Shown here: positions 1 to 5,780 of the stretch, in pieces
Layout of the letters: each line of letters starts with the position of its first letter
Numbering within the stretch: position 1 is the first letter of the stretch
DNA from: Candidatus Aminicenantota bacterium
Lineage (GTDB): Bacteria; Acidobacteriota; Aminicenantia; UBA2199
Reading direction: 5' to 3'
Assembly (NCBI GenBank): GCA_030620255.1
Contig: JAUXFB010000070.1
Coordinates: forward strand, 1-6,858
DNA length: 6,858 bases
The notes under the pieces: model-generated
The model's input: only the letters and a program-made list of their open reading frames with translations
Told to the model about the DNA's origin: nothing
Database searches by the model: none
Translations under genes and position numbers: made by a program

Positions 1-1
1 A

Positions 2-256
2 ATGAATGAAAACATTATATTTGAACATCAAACACCTGAGGATTGTAGCACCAGAGAATTTGATCTATTAACACTTAGAAGAAAATTACTTGTATTGGAA
101 CCTGAACTAAGATTGATTTTGATTATGAGAGATATACAAGATTTTTCATATAATGAAATTTCTGAAAAATTATCAATTCCCATGGGAACAGTCAAATCCA
201 GGATAAATAGAGCCAGAATAAAATTAGCTAAAATTTTTTTAAACGAGGAGAAATAA
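2..256 (+). CDS. ECF-type RNA polymerase sigma factor, C-terminal part (5' end outside window)
   Basis: This is the promoter -35-recognition part (region 4) of a sigma-70 family factor of the ECF group, which directs RNA polymerase to a dedicated set of promoters. The visible 84 residues include an LEPELRLILIMRDIQ segment (about residues 32-46) followed by the helix-turn-helix around residues 50-75 (YNEISEKLSIPMGTVKSRINRA), a textbook region 4.2. Region 2, which binds the -10 box and core polymerase, is absent, and the frame is open to the left edge, so the ATG at base 2 is almost certainly internal and the gene starts upstream of the window. Its TAA stop is followed immediately by the ATG of the anti-sigma gene, the usual arrangement for a co-expressed sigma/anti-sigma pair. 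Family assignment is secure; the regulon is unknown. Confidence 0.88.
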   Translation: MNENIIFEHQTPEDCSTREFDLLTLRRKLLVLEPELRLILIMRDIQDFSYNEISEKLSIPMGTVKSRINRARIKLAKIFLNEEK

Positions 257-772
257 ATGGATTGTAAAAAAGTTGAAGATTTAATTTCTCGTTTTATAGA
301 AAATGATGTTTCTGAAAATTTACATAAAGAGATTTCTCTACATATCAAAGGATGCAACAGATGCAAAAAACTAAAAGAAAAAATTGAAAATTTAATATCA
401 TTATCACCTGAACTTGAAGAGGATTTGCCATTCTTTTTAAAAAACAGGCTTTATAATATTCCTGAGCCCACAAAATCTACACAAAAAGATAAAATTGGCA
501 ATAGATATCTGAAATGGATAGCTGCACTAATTGGAGCTATTGCTTTATTATTAAACATATTCTATTTCACAAATATTTATCCGCAAGCAAACAGAACCTT
601 ACATTTAGTAGTGTCTAAAATCGAAACTTTTGCTGTTCAAACCGGATCATTTATTGAAAAGATAAAAAGTTCAAAAGATGATTTTATGTTTACATTTTTC
701 AAAAAAAAATCAGATCACAAAAAAGAAAATAAAAATGAAGATATCAAAATAAAGGAGGATAAAAATGGATGA
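257..772 (+). CDS. Membrane-anchored zinc-finger (ZAS/zf-HC2-type) anti-sigma factor
   Basis: This 171-residue protein probably binds and inhibits the sigma factor encoded just upstream. The N-terminus carries the ZAS zinc-binding pattern H-x3-C-x2-C (H29, C33, C36) with an additional C3, in the position typical of anti-sigma domains. A single hydrophobic segment at about residues 86-106 should cross the inner membrane. The remaining 65 or so residues would lie outside the cytoplasm and end in a very Lys/Asp/Glu-rich tail; no known sensor domain is recognised there. The start codon abuts the sigma stop (TAA|ATG) with GAGGAG at 245-250 as ribosome binding site. The end overlaps the next gene by 8 bp. 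What releases the sigma factor (regulated proteolysis or ligand) cannot be read from the sequence. Confidence 0.82.
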   Translation: MDCKKVEDLISRFIENDVSENLHKEISLHIKGCNRCKKLKEKIENLISLSPELEEDLPFFLKNRLYNIPEPTKSTQKDKIGNRYLKWIAALIGAIALLLNIFYFTNIYPQANRTLHLVVSKIETFAVQTGSFIEKIKSSKDDFMFTFFKKKSDHKKENKNEDIKIKEDKNG

Positions 773-1268
773 AAAAAAAATCATTACAAAAAATACAAAA
801 AGTCCGGGTTTAGCTGCAGTAATCTCAGCTATTTTCCCAGGTGCTGGCTTTTTTTACATTGGAAATTATCTAAAGGGATTTGTGTACATGATAATTTTTG
901 CTTCACTTATTATACTTGAAGTCAACTCAAGTACTGGATTCCATTCAAGGGTTCCAGAAATTGTTTTTTTTGGCCTTATGATTGCTGGATTCTACTTTTT
1001 TCAAATTTTTGACAGCTACAATGACGCTAAAAAAACAGGCTATGAGGTTGAAAAACAAGAGATAGCAAAATTAAACAAAGAAGAGATCTCTTTGTTCGGA
1101 TCTATAATCATTTTAATTATTGGTATACTTTTTCTACTTCGAAACCTTGATGTACTGTGTTTTAGAGATATTGTAAAATTATGGCCCCTCTTTTTGATCG
1201 CTGTTGGCATAAAGCTGATTTTTAATTATTTAAAAAAAGAAGGAGACAAAAAAGATGAACAAAATTAA
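765..1268 (+). CDS. Small polytopic membrane protein: TM2-like N-terminus plus LiaF-like (DUF5668-type) C-terminus
   Basis: A 167-residue integral membrane protein with about four hydrophobic segments (roughly 36-52, 65-82, 109-126 and 136-154). The N-terminus has the pattern KSPGLAAV...FPGAGFFYIGNYLKG (residues 12-38), resembling proteins with a P-G-x-G-x-x-Y-x-G motif before the first membrane helix (TM2-like). The C-terminal half has the glycine-containing helix, an LLRNLDVL turn and a WPLFLIAVGIKLI helix (140-152), which is the pattern of DUF5668/LiaF-type membrane domains found in envelope-stress operons. The start is well supported by AAAGGAGG at 751-758, inside the end of the anti-sigma gene, and the reading frames overlap, so translational coupling is likely. 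A role in sensing membrane state for the sigma/anti-sigma pair is inferred from family and context, not shown. Confidence 0.7.
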   Translation: MDEKKIITKNTKSPGLAAVISAIFPGAGFFYIGNYLKGFVYMIIFASLIILEVNSSTGFHSRVPEIVFFGLMIAGFYFFQIFDSYNDAKKTGYEVEKQEIAKLNKEEISLFGSIIILIIGILFLLRNLDVLCFRDIVKLWPLFLIAVGIKLIFNYLKKEGDKKDEQN

Positions 1269-1443
1269 TATAAACAAACTATTCTGGGGAATTTTATTAA
1301 TAATTATGGGTCTTTTATTTCTATTTGACAATCTGGAATGGATGGATTTCAATTTCTGGGATTTCTTAGGTACTTATTGGCCTTTGATTTTGATCTTCAT
1401 TGGAGTAAAAAATATTATTTTTCATGTAACGAGTAAAAAATGA
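1255..1443 (+). CDS. Very small LiaF-like (DUF5668-type) membrane protein
   Basis: A 62-residue protein that is little more than two membrane helices (about residues 9-25 and 41-56) joined by an acidic/aromatic loop (DNLEWMDFNFWDF). It repeats the C-terminal half of the preceding protein: a G-I-L-L-I-I-M-G-L-L-F-L-F-D-N-L helix, then YWPLILIFIGVKNI, matching the neighbour's G-I-L-F-L-L-R-N-L and LWPLFLIAVGIKLI. It is therefore probably a diverged tandem duplicate of that domain. The start overlaps the upstream gene by 14 bp and has AGAAGGAG at 1238-1245. Its own stop overlaps the next start as ATGA. Stand-alone proteins of this size and pattern are common beside ECF or two-component envelope-stress genes; the molecular function is not established here. 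Confidence 0.72.
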   Translation: MNKININKLFWGILLIIMGLLFLFDNLEWMDFNFWDFLGTYWPLILIFIGVKNIIFHVTSKK

Positions 1444-2600
1444 AACGAAATGAAATCTTAATTGTAGTTGTTTTAATCATCTTTGGAATTATGTACCATT
1501 TTTACAAATCCGGAGATATAGATCTAATCACAAAAAATGGGTTTCATATAAGCATTAGTTCAACAAAACTATTAGACAAAGATCATACAAATGATTTTAT
1601 TGTAAAAGACATCAATTTATATGGAATAAAACACATAGAAATTATTAATAAAGCAGGAGAAATTACTGTTAAAAGATCTAAAGATAACACAATAATAATA
1701 AAACCAATAATTTGCGTATATCACAAAAATAAAAGCATAGCTAATAAAATTTACAATAAAATAAAAATCAAATCTGAGAATAACACAAAAAATATAAAAA
1801 TTGAAGTAGATTCACATGGAAAGTTCCCTTACAAAAGGGTTAGGGTTAAGTTTACAATATTAATTCCAGAAACAGTTGAGCTAAATATATTTAACAGATA
1901 TGGGAATATCAACATGAAAGATGCTGGTAAAAATATTTATATTAATGAAAAATATGGAGACATTCTTGTATCAGATATAAACTCAAACCTGAAGATTACA
2001 CATAAATATGGAATCATCAAACTAAAAAATATTTCAGGAAATGTTGAGCTTAAATCAAAACATTCAAAACTCAGTATAAATAAGAGTCTTTCATTGCAAA
2101 TTGAGAGCGAATTCACAAATCTGAATTTAGAAAACATAAAAGATGATATTAAAATTAAAAACTCTCATTCTCTAATAAACATGAAAAAAATAACAGGCAA
2201 TATAATAATTCAATCAAGGCATTGTAAAATCAAATTGAACGATATAGATTCAGAGTATTTATACATAAAAAACTCTTATGATGATGTTTACATTAAAAAC
2301 ATATCAGGAAATAATATAAATCTACATATCTGTCATGCAGATTTAAATATAAATTTTAATGAAATTAAAGAACAAATGAATATAAATAGTGAGTATTCAG
2401 ATACTACAATAAAATACCCGAAATCAACAAATCCATCTCTAAATATATGTACTAAATATGGGAAAATAAAGAATTATTCCAAAACAAAATTTACAATAAT
2501 AAAACAGAAACACAATCAATCATTAAGCACCCAGAATGGAAACCCAGAAATAATAATAAATAACTATTATGGACATGTATACCTTAAAAACAACGATTAA
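1440..2600 (+). CDS. Membrane-anchored beta-solenoid repeat protein, DUF4097-like
   Basis: A 386-residue protein with an N-terminal membrane segment (about residues 5-20) and no clear cleavage site, so probably a signal-anchored protein facing outward. From about residue 150 it consists of roughly a dozen short repeats of the form x-[Y/H/F]-[G/S]-x-I-x-[I/L]-x-x-I-x-G-x-[I/V]-x-[I/L]-x-[S]. The aromatic or histidine position recurs at 154, 172, 190, 208, 225, 243, 261, 280, 299, 319 and 340, i.e. every 17-21 residues, as expected for one turn of a beta-helix per repeat. This is the style of DUF4097 putative adhesin domains, which often sit at the end of sigma/anti-sigma or DUF5668 operons. 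It overlaps the previous gene by ATGA, so it is the last gene of the operon. It is strongly AT- and Lys/Asn/Ile-rich. The binding target is unknown. Confidence 0.72.
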   Translation: MKRNEILIVVVLIIFGIMYHFYKSGDIDLITKNGFHISISSTKLLDKDHTNDFIVKDINLYGIKHIEIINKAGEITVKRSKDNTIIIKPIICVYHKNKSIANKIYNKIKIKSENNTKNIKIEVDSHGKFPYKRVRVKFTILIPETVELNIFNRYGNINMKDAGKNIYINEKYGDILVSDINSNLKITHKYGIIKLKNISGNVELKSKHSKLSINKSLSLQIESEFTNLNLENIKDDIKIKNSHSLINMKKITGNIIIQSRHCKIKLNDIDSEYLYIKNSYDDVYIKNISGNNINLHICHADLNINFNEIKEQMNINSEYSDTTIKYPKSTNPSLNICTKYGKIKNYSKTKFTIIKQKHNQSLSTQNGNPEIIINNYYGHVYLKNND

Positions 2601-2620
2601 CTTTTATTTATTCGATATTA

Positions 2621-2640
2621 TTTTTTAAGTGTTTAAAAAA
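2621..2640. terminator. Weak AT-only hairpin between convergent genes, possible terminator
   Basis: The 75 bp between the convergent stops at 2600 and 2676 contain a perfect inverted repeat TTTTTTAA-gtgt-TTAAAAAA. It could form an 8-bp stem readable in either direction with an adjacent T-run, but it has no G-C pairs and would be weak. It is the only hairpin I see at the end of the sigma operon and of the 393-aa gene. Confidence 0.3.
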
Positions 2641-2675
2641 AACTGTCAAATTGTCAACCACCTTCACCCCTCTAT

Positions 2676-3857
2676 CTATCGTTGCCTCTTCAAATAATGA
2701 ATGGTAGTTTTCCCACTTTTAGGCCAATTTGGAGGCGGTATAAAAGGGCCTTTCCAATAATTTTGATTTATACGTACGAATTTAGTCGTTGTTCTTCCAT
2801 TACTATCCATAAAAAAGATTGAATCTTTTCCATTGAAACGCCAGTAGGTTTCGTTGGGGTGGTGATACCCACTGATAATATACCCGTATTTCCCTTTTTT
2901 AGAAGTCAGAACTACCGTTCCTAAACTGTCCCCACTGGTTCTCCCGAACTCCCATGAGCTCAAAATACCGGCAAATGAATTATTCCCATGGTTATGAGGG
3001 TGGGAGGAACTTGTTGCGGGAGGCTTTCTTGTGTTACTAGGGGGAGGAGAGTTTACTGGAGGTATTCTTGTGTTAAGAAAAGAACAGTCGTTAAGTATCC
3101 TTGTCTGCATACTCAGCCATAACCAATCCATGGTTTGAATCATATAGTTAAGATTGTCAGGGGTTATTTTCAGGCTTCTCAATTCAGAGAGTTTTCTTCT
3201 GGCGGGAATATCTTTTATGCGAACACACCTTCCTGTAATGGATTTTAACCTTTCCCATTCATAAAGAACACTGTCTGCATAAGACATATGTTTTTTTGCG
3301 TCTCTAACCTGATTTACCCAATCAGGGCTTCCTCTTTTTAATGTTTCGTCTGCAATTTTAAGGGTTTGTTGTGTATATGCTAAAAACCACCCCAACTTAA
3401 AGTATTTTTCTGAACAGGTTGCCGTTCTAATCTTTCTACCAACAATGGCAATCCTTAAATGATTCCCCCACAAATAAGTACCCTTCAAGTAATTCCATAT
3501 TTGGTTACGATTTTTGCTGTTGGGCCCTTTTGAAAAAGATTCTGCTGTTCTTTGTAAACGTCCCCTAAGGTTTTGCCATCCTGACCATGCTTGAGGGTAC
3601 TTCCCACATTGACGATTTGCAATCCTTATCTGTTCTCCTCCTCTGATGATAAAATTATAAATGGTTTGATCAGCAGGAACCCATTCCTCTCTTACCTTTG
3701 TATAGTACATTAAAGATGTAGCCCATCCGAGGTTACATCCAGCCGCCCATATCTGGAAGCAGCAATCTCTTTGTGGAATGATAAACGCCCCAGAAGCTGT
3801 TGTTGATAAAAAAGTACACAGTAAAAGTATCCCCAAAAAAAGTTTAAAAGACTTCAT
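2676..3857 (-). CDS. Secreted two-domain protein of unknown family (Cys-containing helical region plus beta-rich C-terminus)
   Basis: I do not recognise this 393-residue protein. Residues 1-23 form a clear signal peptide (basic MKSFK, hydrophobic core, small residues TASGA), so it is exported. The mature part begins with a CC pair (C32, C33) and has further cysteines at 41, 84, 148, 211 and 258: seven in all, consistent with disulfide bonds outside the cytoplasm. Residues 40-258 look mostly helical and are rich in Trp and Arg. Residues 265-292 are a flexible Pro/Ser/Thr linker ending in a His-rich SHPHNHGNN stretch. Residues 293-393 alternate polar and aromatic residues (YWRFNGKDSIFFMDSNGRTTTKF) like a small beta-barrel or sandwich domain. 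The start is supported by AGGAGGT at 3861-3867 and by the promoter at 3910-3938. It is transcribed on its own, and its control region is homologous to that of the neighbouring 542-aa gene. Base composition is clearly less AT-rich than the sigma operon. Confidence 0.75.
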   Translation of the reverse strand: MKSFKLFLGILLLCTFLSTTASGAFIIPQRDCCFQIWAAGCNLGWATSLMYYTKVREEWVPADQTIYNFIIRGGEQIRIANRQCGKYPQAWSGWQNLRGRLQRTAESFSKGPNSKNRNQIWNYLKGTYLWGNHLRIAIVGRKIRTATCSEKYFKLGWFLAYTQQTLKIADETLKRGSPDWVNQVRDAKKHMSYADSVLYEWERLKSITGRCVRIKDIPARRKLSELRSLKITPDNLNYMIQTMDWLWLSMQTRILNDCSFLNTRIPPVNSPPPSNTRKPPATSSSHPHNHGNNSFAGILSSWEFGRTSGDSLGTVVLTSKKGKYGYIISGYHHPNETYWRFNGKDSIFFMDSNGRTTTKFVRINQNYWKGPFIPPPNWPKSGKTTIHYLKRQR

Positions 3858-3883
3858 CTTACCTCCTAAAGTAATACAACATA

Positions 3884-3898
3884 GAAAAATCTTTTTTC
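3884..3898 (-). promoter_or_regulatory. Small leader hairpin, copy 1
   Basis: In the predicted 5' leader the - strand reads GAAAAA-AGA-TTTTTC, a 6-bp stem with a 3-nt loop. The equivalent place upstream of the 542-aa gene reads GAAAA-AGGGGG-TTTTC, so the stem is kept while the loop differs. It is AT-rich and weak, and no function can be assigned. Confidence 0.35.
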
Positions 3899-3909
3899 AT
3901 CCTGATAAA

Positions 3910-3938
3910 ACATTAAAGAAATTATTGTTCATTGTCAA
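3910..3938 (-). promoter_or_regulatory. Promoter of the 393-aa secreted protein gene
   Basis: On the - strand a perfect -35 box TTGACA (3938-3933) is followed after exactly 17 bp by TAATGT (3915-3910) as -10. Transcription would start near 3903, giving a leader of about 45 nt to the ATG at 3857. The -10 box alone is a modest match, but the same arrangement is conserved upstream of the 542-aa gene, which strengthens the call. Confidence 0.65.
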
Positions 3939-3982
3939 TAATTTTATTGTTTTTTTGTCTGGACTGTTTTTTTTAAACTTCA

Positions 3983-4002
3983 AACCACCGGTCCGGTTGG
4001 TT
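3983..4002 (-). terminator. GC-rich hairpin downstream of the 542-aa gene, possible terminator
   Basis: Read on the - strand, AACC-a-ACCG-gac-CGGT-GGTT can fold into an 8-bp stem with one bulged A, about 55 nt after the stop at 4056. The T-run that follows is poor (TTTGAAGTTT), so it is a doubtful intrinsic terminator. It would separate the 542-aa gene from the promoter of the 393-aa gene. The rest of the 198-bp gap (3858-4055) holds that promoter and homopolymer-rich sequence. Confidence 0.38.
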
Positions 4003-4055
4003 ATAAATTCAAGTTTTCAAGCACCGTCCCCGGTTTTCGGTTTTTTTTCACTTCA

Positions 4056-5684
4056 CTATTTAGTTTCAAACTCCACGCTTATCCTGTTATTTTTCCTGAT
4101 TTGTTTCATCTCCTGCTGGCGGTTTTCAGGATCAATAAAGACTTCCAGGGTATAGGTTCCCTTGCTTAATCCCATGGGTTTGGTAGGAGCAGCAAAGGTT
4201 AGATTATACCTTTGATTGGGCTTGAGAAAGGGAATGACCTTTTTCTTAAAAGCATAAACCACATTATATCCCCCTTCCAAAATATTACACTCCACCTCTA
4301 CATCCCCCAGAATCTCCCTGCCTTTCTGGATTACAAAAAGCTCCACCTTCATAGTAACACCGTTGGCAGCCAGCTTGGCTACCTCCACTGCTTCATTGGC
4401 AAAAAAGGTAATACCACCGGTAAAAATATCTCCAATGGCTTCCCACCATTTTTTGGGTCTCCGCTGAGGCATCTGATAGGAGATGGAGGGGCTGTTTGGG
4501 ATCAGGTCTACCCCAGGCTTTATAATGGCAAAAGGATCGGAGGTTACCTCTACACTCCGGTCTTTAAGGGGGGTAAGGATGACCCGGATATCATAACCAT
4601 AAAAAATTCTGGGATAGGGGACCTGAAAAGTAAATTCACCGGTATTTTTGGAAATTCCGATAATTTTGGCATTTTTCTTACTAATCTGTTTTAGAGCAAT
4701 GCCAATATCATCATCTTTGGATAGACCTTCACTCTCCCACCTGATGGTATACTCCTGTAACATATGCCATTTGTCCTGGTATTTTGGGGATAGTACTTTT
4801 AACTTAATGGGAGTGGTTGGGGCAGGATCTGTTTTGACACTTTTTTGGATTTTTAACTGCAGTGTATATTTTTTTAAGTTACCGGGTTTAAAATCCTCAG
4901 TGATACTGAATGGTTTACTGACATAGGATTTTTTGTCTGAGAGGGTGGTTAACCTGATCTGATACCCCCTCCCTGGGGTAATATCTTTACCGGCCACCTT
5001 CCATTGATAGGACTTTTTATTAACTGAAATATTGCGGGACAATAAACTGATTTTGTTTCTATCTTTAAAGAGTTCGCAAGCCAATTTACCTTTGATCCCT
5101 GCACTGTTCCAATAGATAGTTGCAGTTTTATTAACCTCCCAGCTCTCACTACCAGCAGGAGATACGATCTTAAAAAACTTTGCCTGCTGAAAGGTTTGGA
5201 CATTTTTCTTAATTTTTAACCTGGTTTTTTTGATTTTTACCTGGCTTTTGGATTTAACTTTGGTAATGGGTTTAATCCCTTTGGCCAGGGTGGCAGAGAT
5301 TGAGGCCATCTGGATCTGCCCCTTATCACCAGTTAACTTCAGGGTAAAATCCCCCGGATAGGTCTGATTATAGGGAAAACTAGCAGATTGATTAAGACCC
5401 TTTGACAGACTGGATAAATGCACTTCCTGTCCATTGTACATCCATACGACCCCTAGGTTGGAATAAACCATATTATAGTGGATGGTAATGGATACTACCC
5501 TGTTAAAAGATTGTCTGTTAAATCTAAGAATCCGGTTTAAATCTACAGTAGAGTTATACCGGTAAAACCTCTTGTGCTTCTGGTTTATAGTAAAGTTAGA
5601 ATCTTTAGAATAGCTCAGGTTAATAAAAAATAAAATAAAAGCCAATAAAAAAATTATTAATTTTTTTGATTTTAAATACCCCAT
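4056..5684 (-). CDS. Large secreted multidomain protein: two Kre9/KNH-like Ig-type domains plus CARDB-like domain
   Basis: A 542-residue exported protein. The chosen start is the ATG at 5684, preceded by AAGGAGAG (5689-5696) and followed by a good signal peptide (MGYLKSKK, hydrophobic core, SYS-KD, cleavage near residue 26). The GTG at 5720 would add 12 residues, has no ribosome binding site, and is rejected. After a beta-rich N-terminal region (about 30-133, unrecognised) comes a very basic linker (about 135-161). Two similar Ig-like domains follow (about 172-263 and 296-388). Each begins with [I/L]-x-SP, has a W-x-x-x-x-x-x-x-I-x-W core (SWEVNKTATIYW; KWHMLQEYTIRW), a G-Y-x-I-R strand and ends in [S/D]-[K/P]-PF-[S/A]-I, the pattern of Kre9/KNH-like domains in bacterial surface proteins. 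Residues about 392-542 look CARDB-like (LKPNQRYNLTF, GTYTLEVFIDPEN, KNNRISVEF). A role in surface adhesion or protein-protein contact is an inference. No sorting tag or lipobox is seen. Confidence 0.75.
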   Translation of the reverse strand: MGYLKSKKLIIFLLAFILFFINLSYSKDSNFTINQKHKRFYRYNSTVDLNRILRFNRQSFNRVVSITIHYNMVYSNLGVVWMYNGQEVHLSSLSKGLNQSASFPYNQTYPGDFTLKLTGDKGQIQMASISATLAKGIKPITKVKSKSQVKIKKTRLKIKKNVQTFQQAKFFKIVSPAGSESWEVNKTATIYWNSAGIKGKLACELFKDRNKISLLSRNISVNKKSYQWKVAGKDITPGRGYQIRLTTLSDKKSYVSKPFSITEDFKPGNLKKYTLQLKIQKSVKTDPAPTTPIKLKVLSPKYQDKWHMLQEYTIRWESEGLSKDDDIGIALKQISKKNAKIIGISKNTGEFTFQVPYPRIFYGYDIRVILTPLKDRSVEVTSDPFAIIKPGVDLIPNSPSISYQMPQRRPKKWWEAIGDIFTGGITFFANEAVEVAKLAANGVTMKVELFVIQKGREILGDVEVECNILEGGYNVVYAFKKKVIPFLKPNQRYNLTFAAPTKPMGLSKGTYTLEVFIDPENRQQEMKQIRKNNRISVEFETK

Positions 5685-5724
5685 ATATCTCTCCTTTTTA
5701 AAAAAATTTTTAACATACACAATA

Positions 5725-5740
5725 GAAAACCCCCTTTTTC
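5725..5740 (-). promoter_or_regulatory. Small leader hairpin, copy 2
   Basis: The - strand reads GAAAA-AGGGGG-TTTTC, a 5-bp stem with a G-rich loop, in the same leader position as the hairpin at 3884-3898. It is weak, and its function is unknown. Confidence 0.33.
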
Positions 5741-5751
5741 ATCTCAGTGAA

Positions 5752-5780
5752 ATATTAGGGGAATTATTGTTCATTGTCAA
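5752..5780 (-). promoter_or_regulatory. Promoter of the 542-aa secreted protein gene
   Basis: On the - strand a perfect TTGACA (5780-5775), a 17-bp spacer and TAATAT (5757-5752) form a good vegetative-type promoter. The predicted start is near 5745, leaving a leader of about 60 nt before the ATG at 5684. The -35 box and most of the spacer are identical to those of the promoter at 3910-3938. Confidence 0.7.

Larger units (their letters stand above)
3872..3939 (-). repeat. Duplicated promoter/leader segment, copy 1
   Basis: This 68-bp stretch is homologous to 5711-5781. The 20 bp at 3920-3939 are identical to 5762-5781 (- strand: ATTGACAATGAACAATAATT). The next 19 bp (3901-3919 against 5743-5761) align without gaps with 10 matches and 9 mismatches, all of them transitions. 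The following stretch (3881-3900) shares ATAGAAAA and TTTTTCAT on the + strand. Similarity stops at the upstream edge of the -35 region and fades near the ribosome binding site. Confidence 0.8.

Noticed and set aside
28..366. - strand open frame opposite the sigma and anti-sigma genes
   Set aside because: Both + strand proteins have unmistakable family motifs here, and the antisense frame is a by-product of AT-rich codons.
4022..4049. ACCG...CGGT followed by a T8 run on the + strand as a terminator
   Set aside because: The stem is only 4 bp with an 11-nt loop, and no + strand gene ends upstream of it.
3778..4155. Open + strand frame covering the intergenic region and the ends of both secreted-protein genes
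   Set aside because: It is opposite two well-supported genes and a promoter region, has no good ribosome binding site, and its translation has no recognisable pattern.
4212..4926. Long + strand open frames (4212-4694, 4648-4926) inside the 542-aa gene
   Set aside because: They are antisense to clear Ig-like and CARDB-like coding sequence, and they lack recognisable domains and convincing ribosome binding sites.
5685..5720. GTG at 5720 as the start of the 542-aa protein
   Set aside because: It has no ribosome binding site and adds MYVKNFFKKERY before a normal signal peptide. The in-frame ATG at 5684 has AAGGAGAG at proper spacing. The 5720 position also lies inside the leader conserved with the neighbouring gene.
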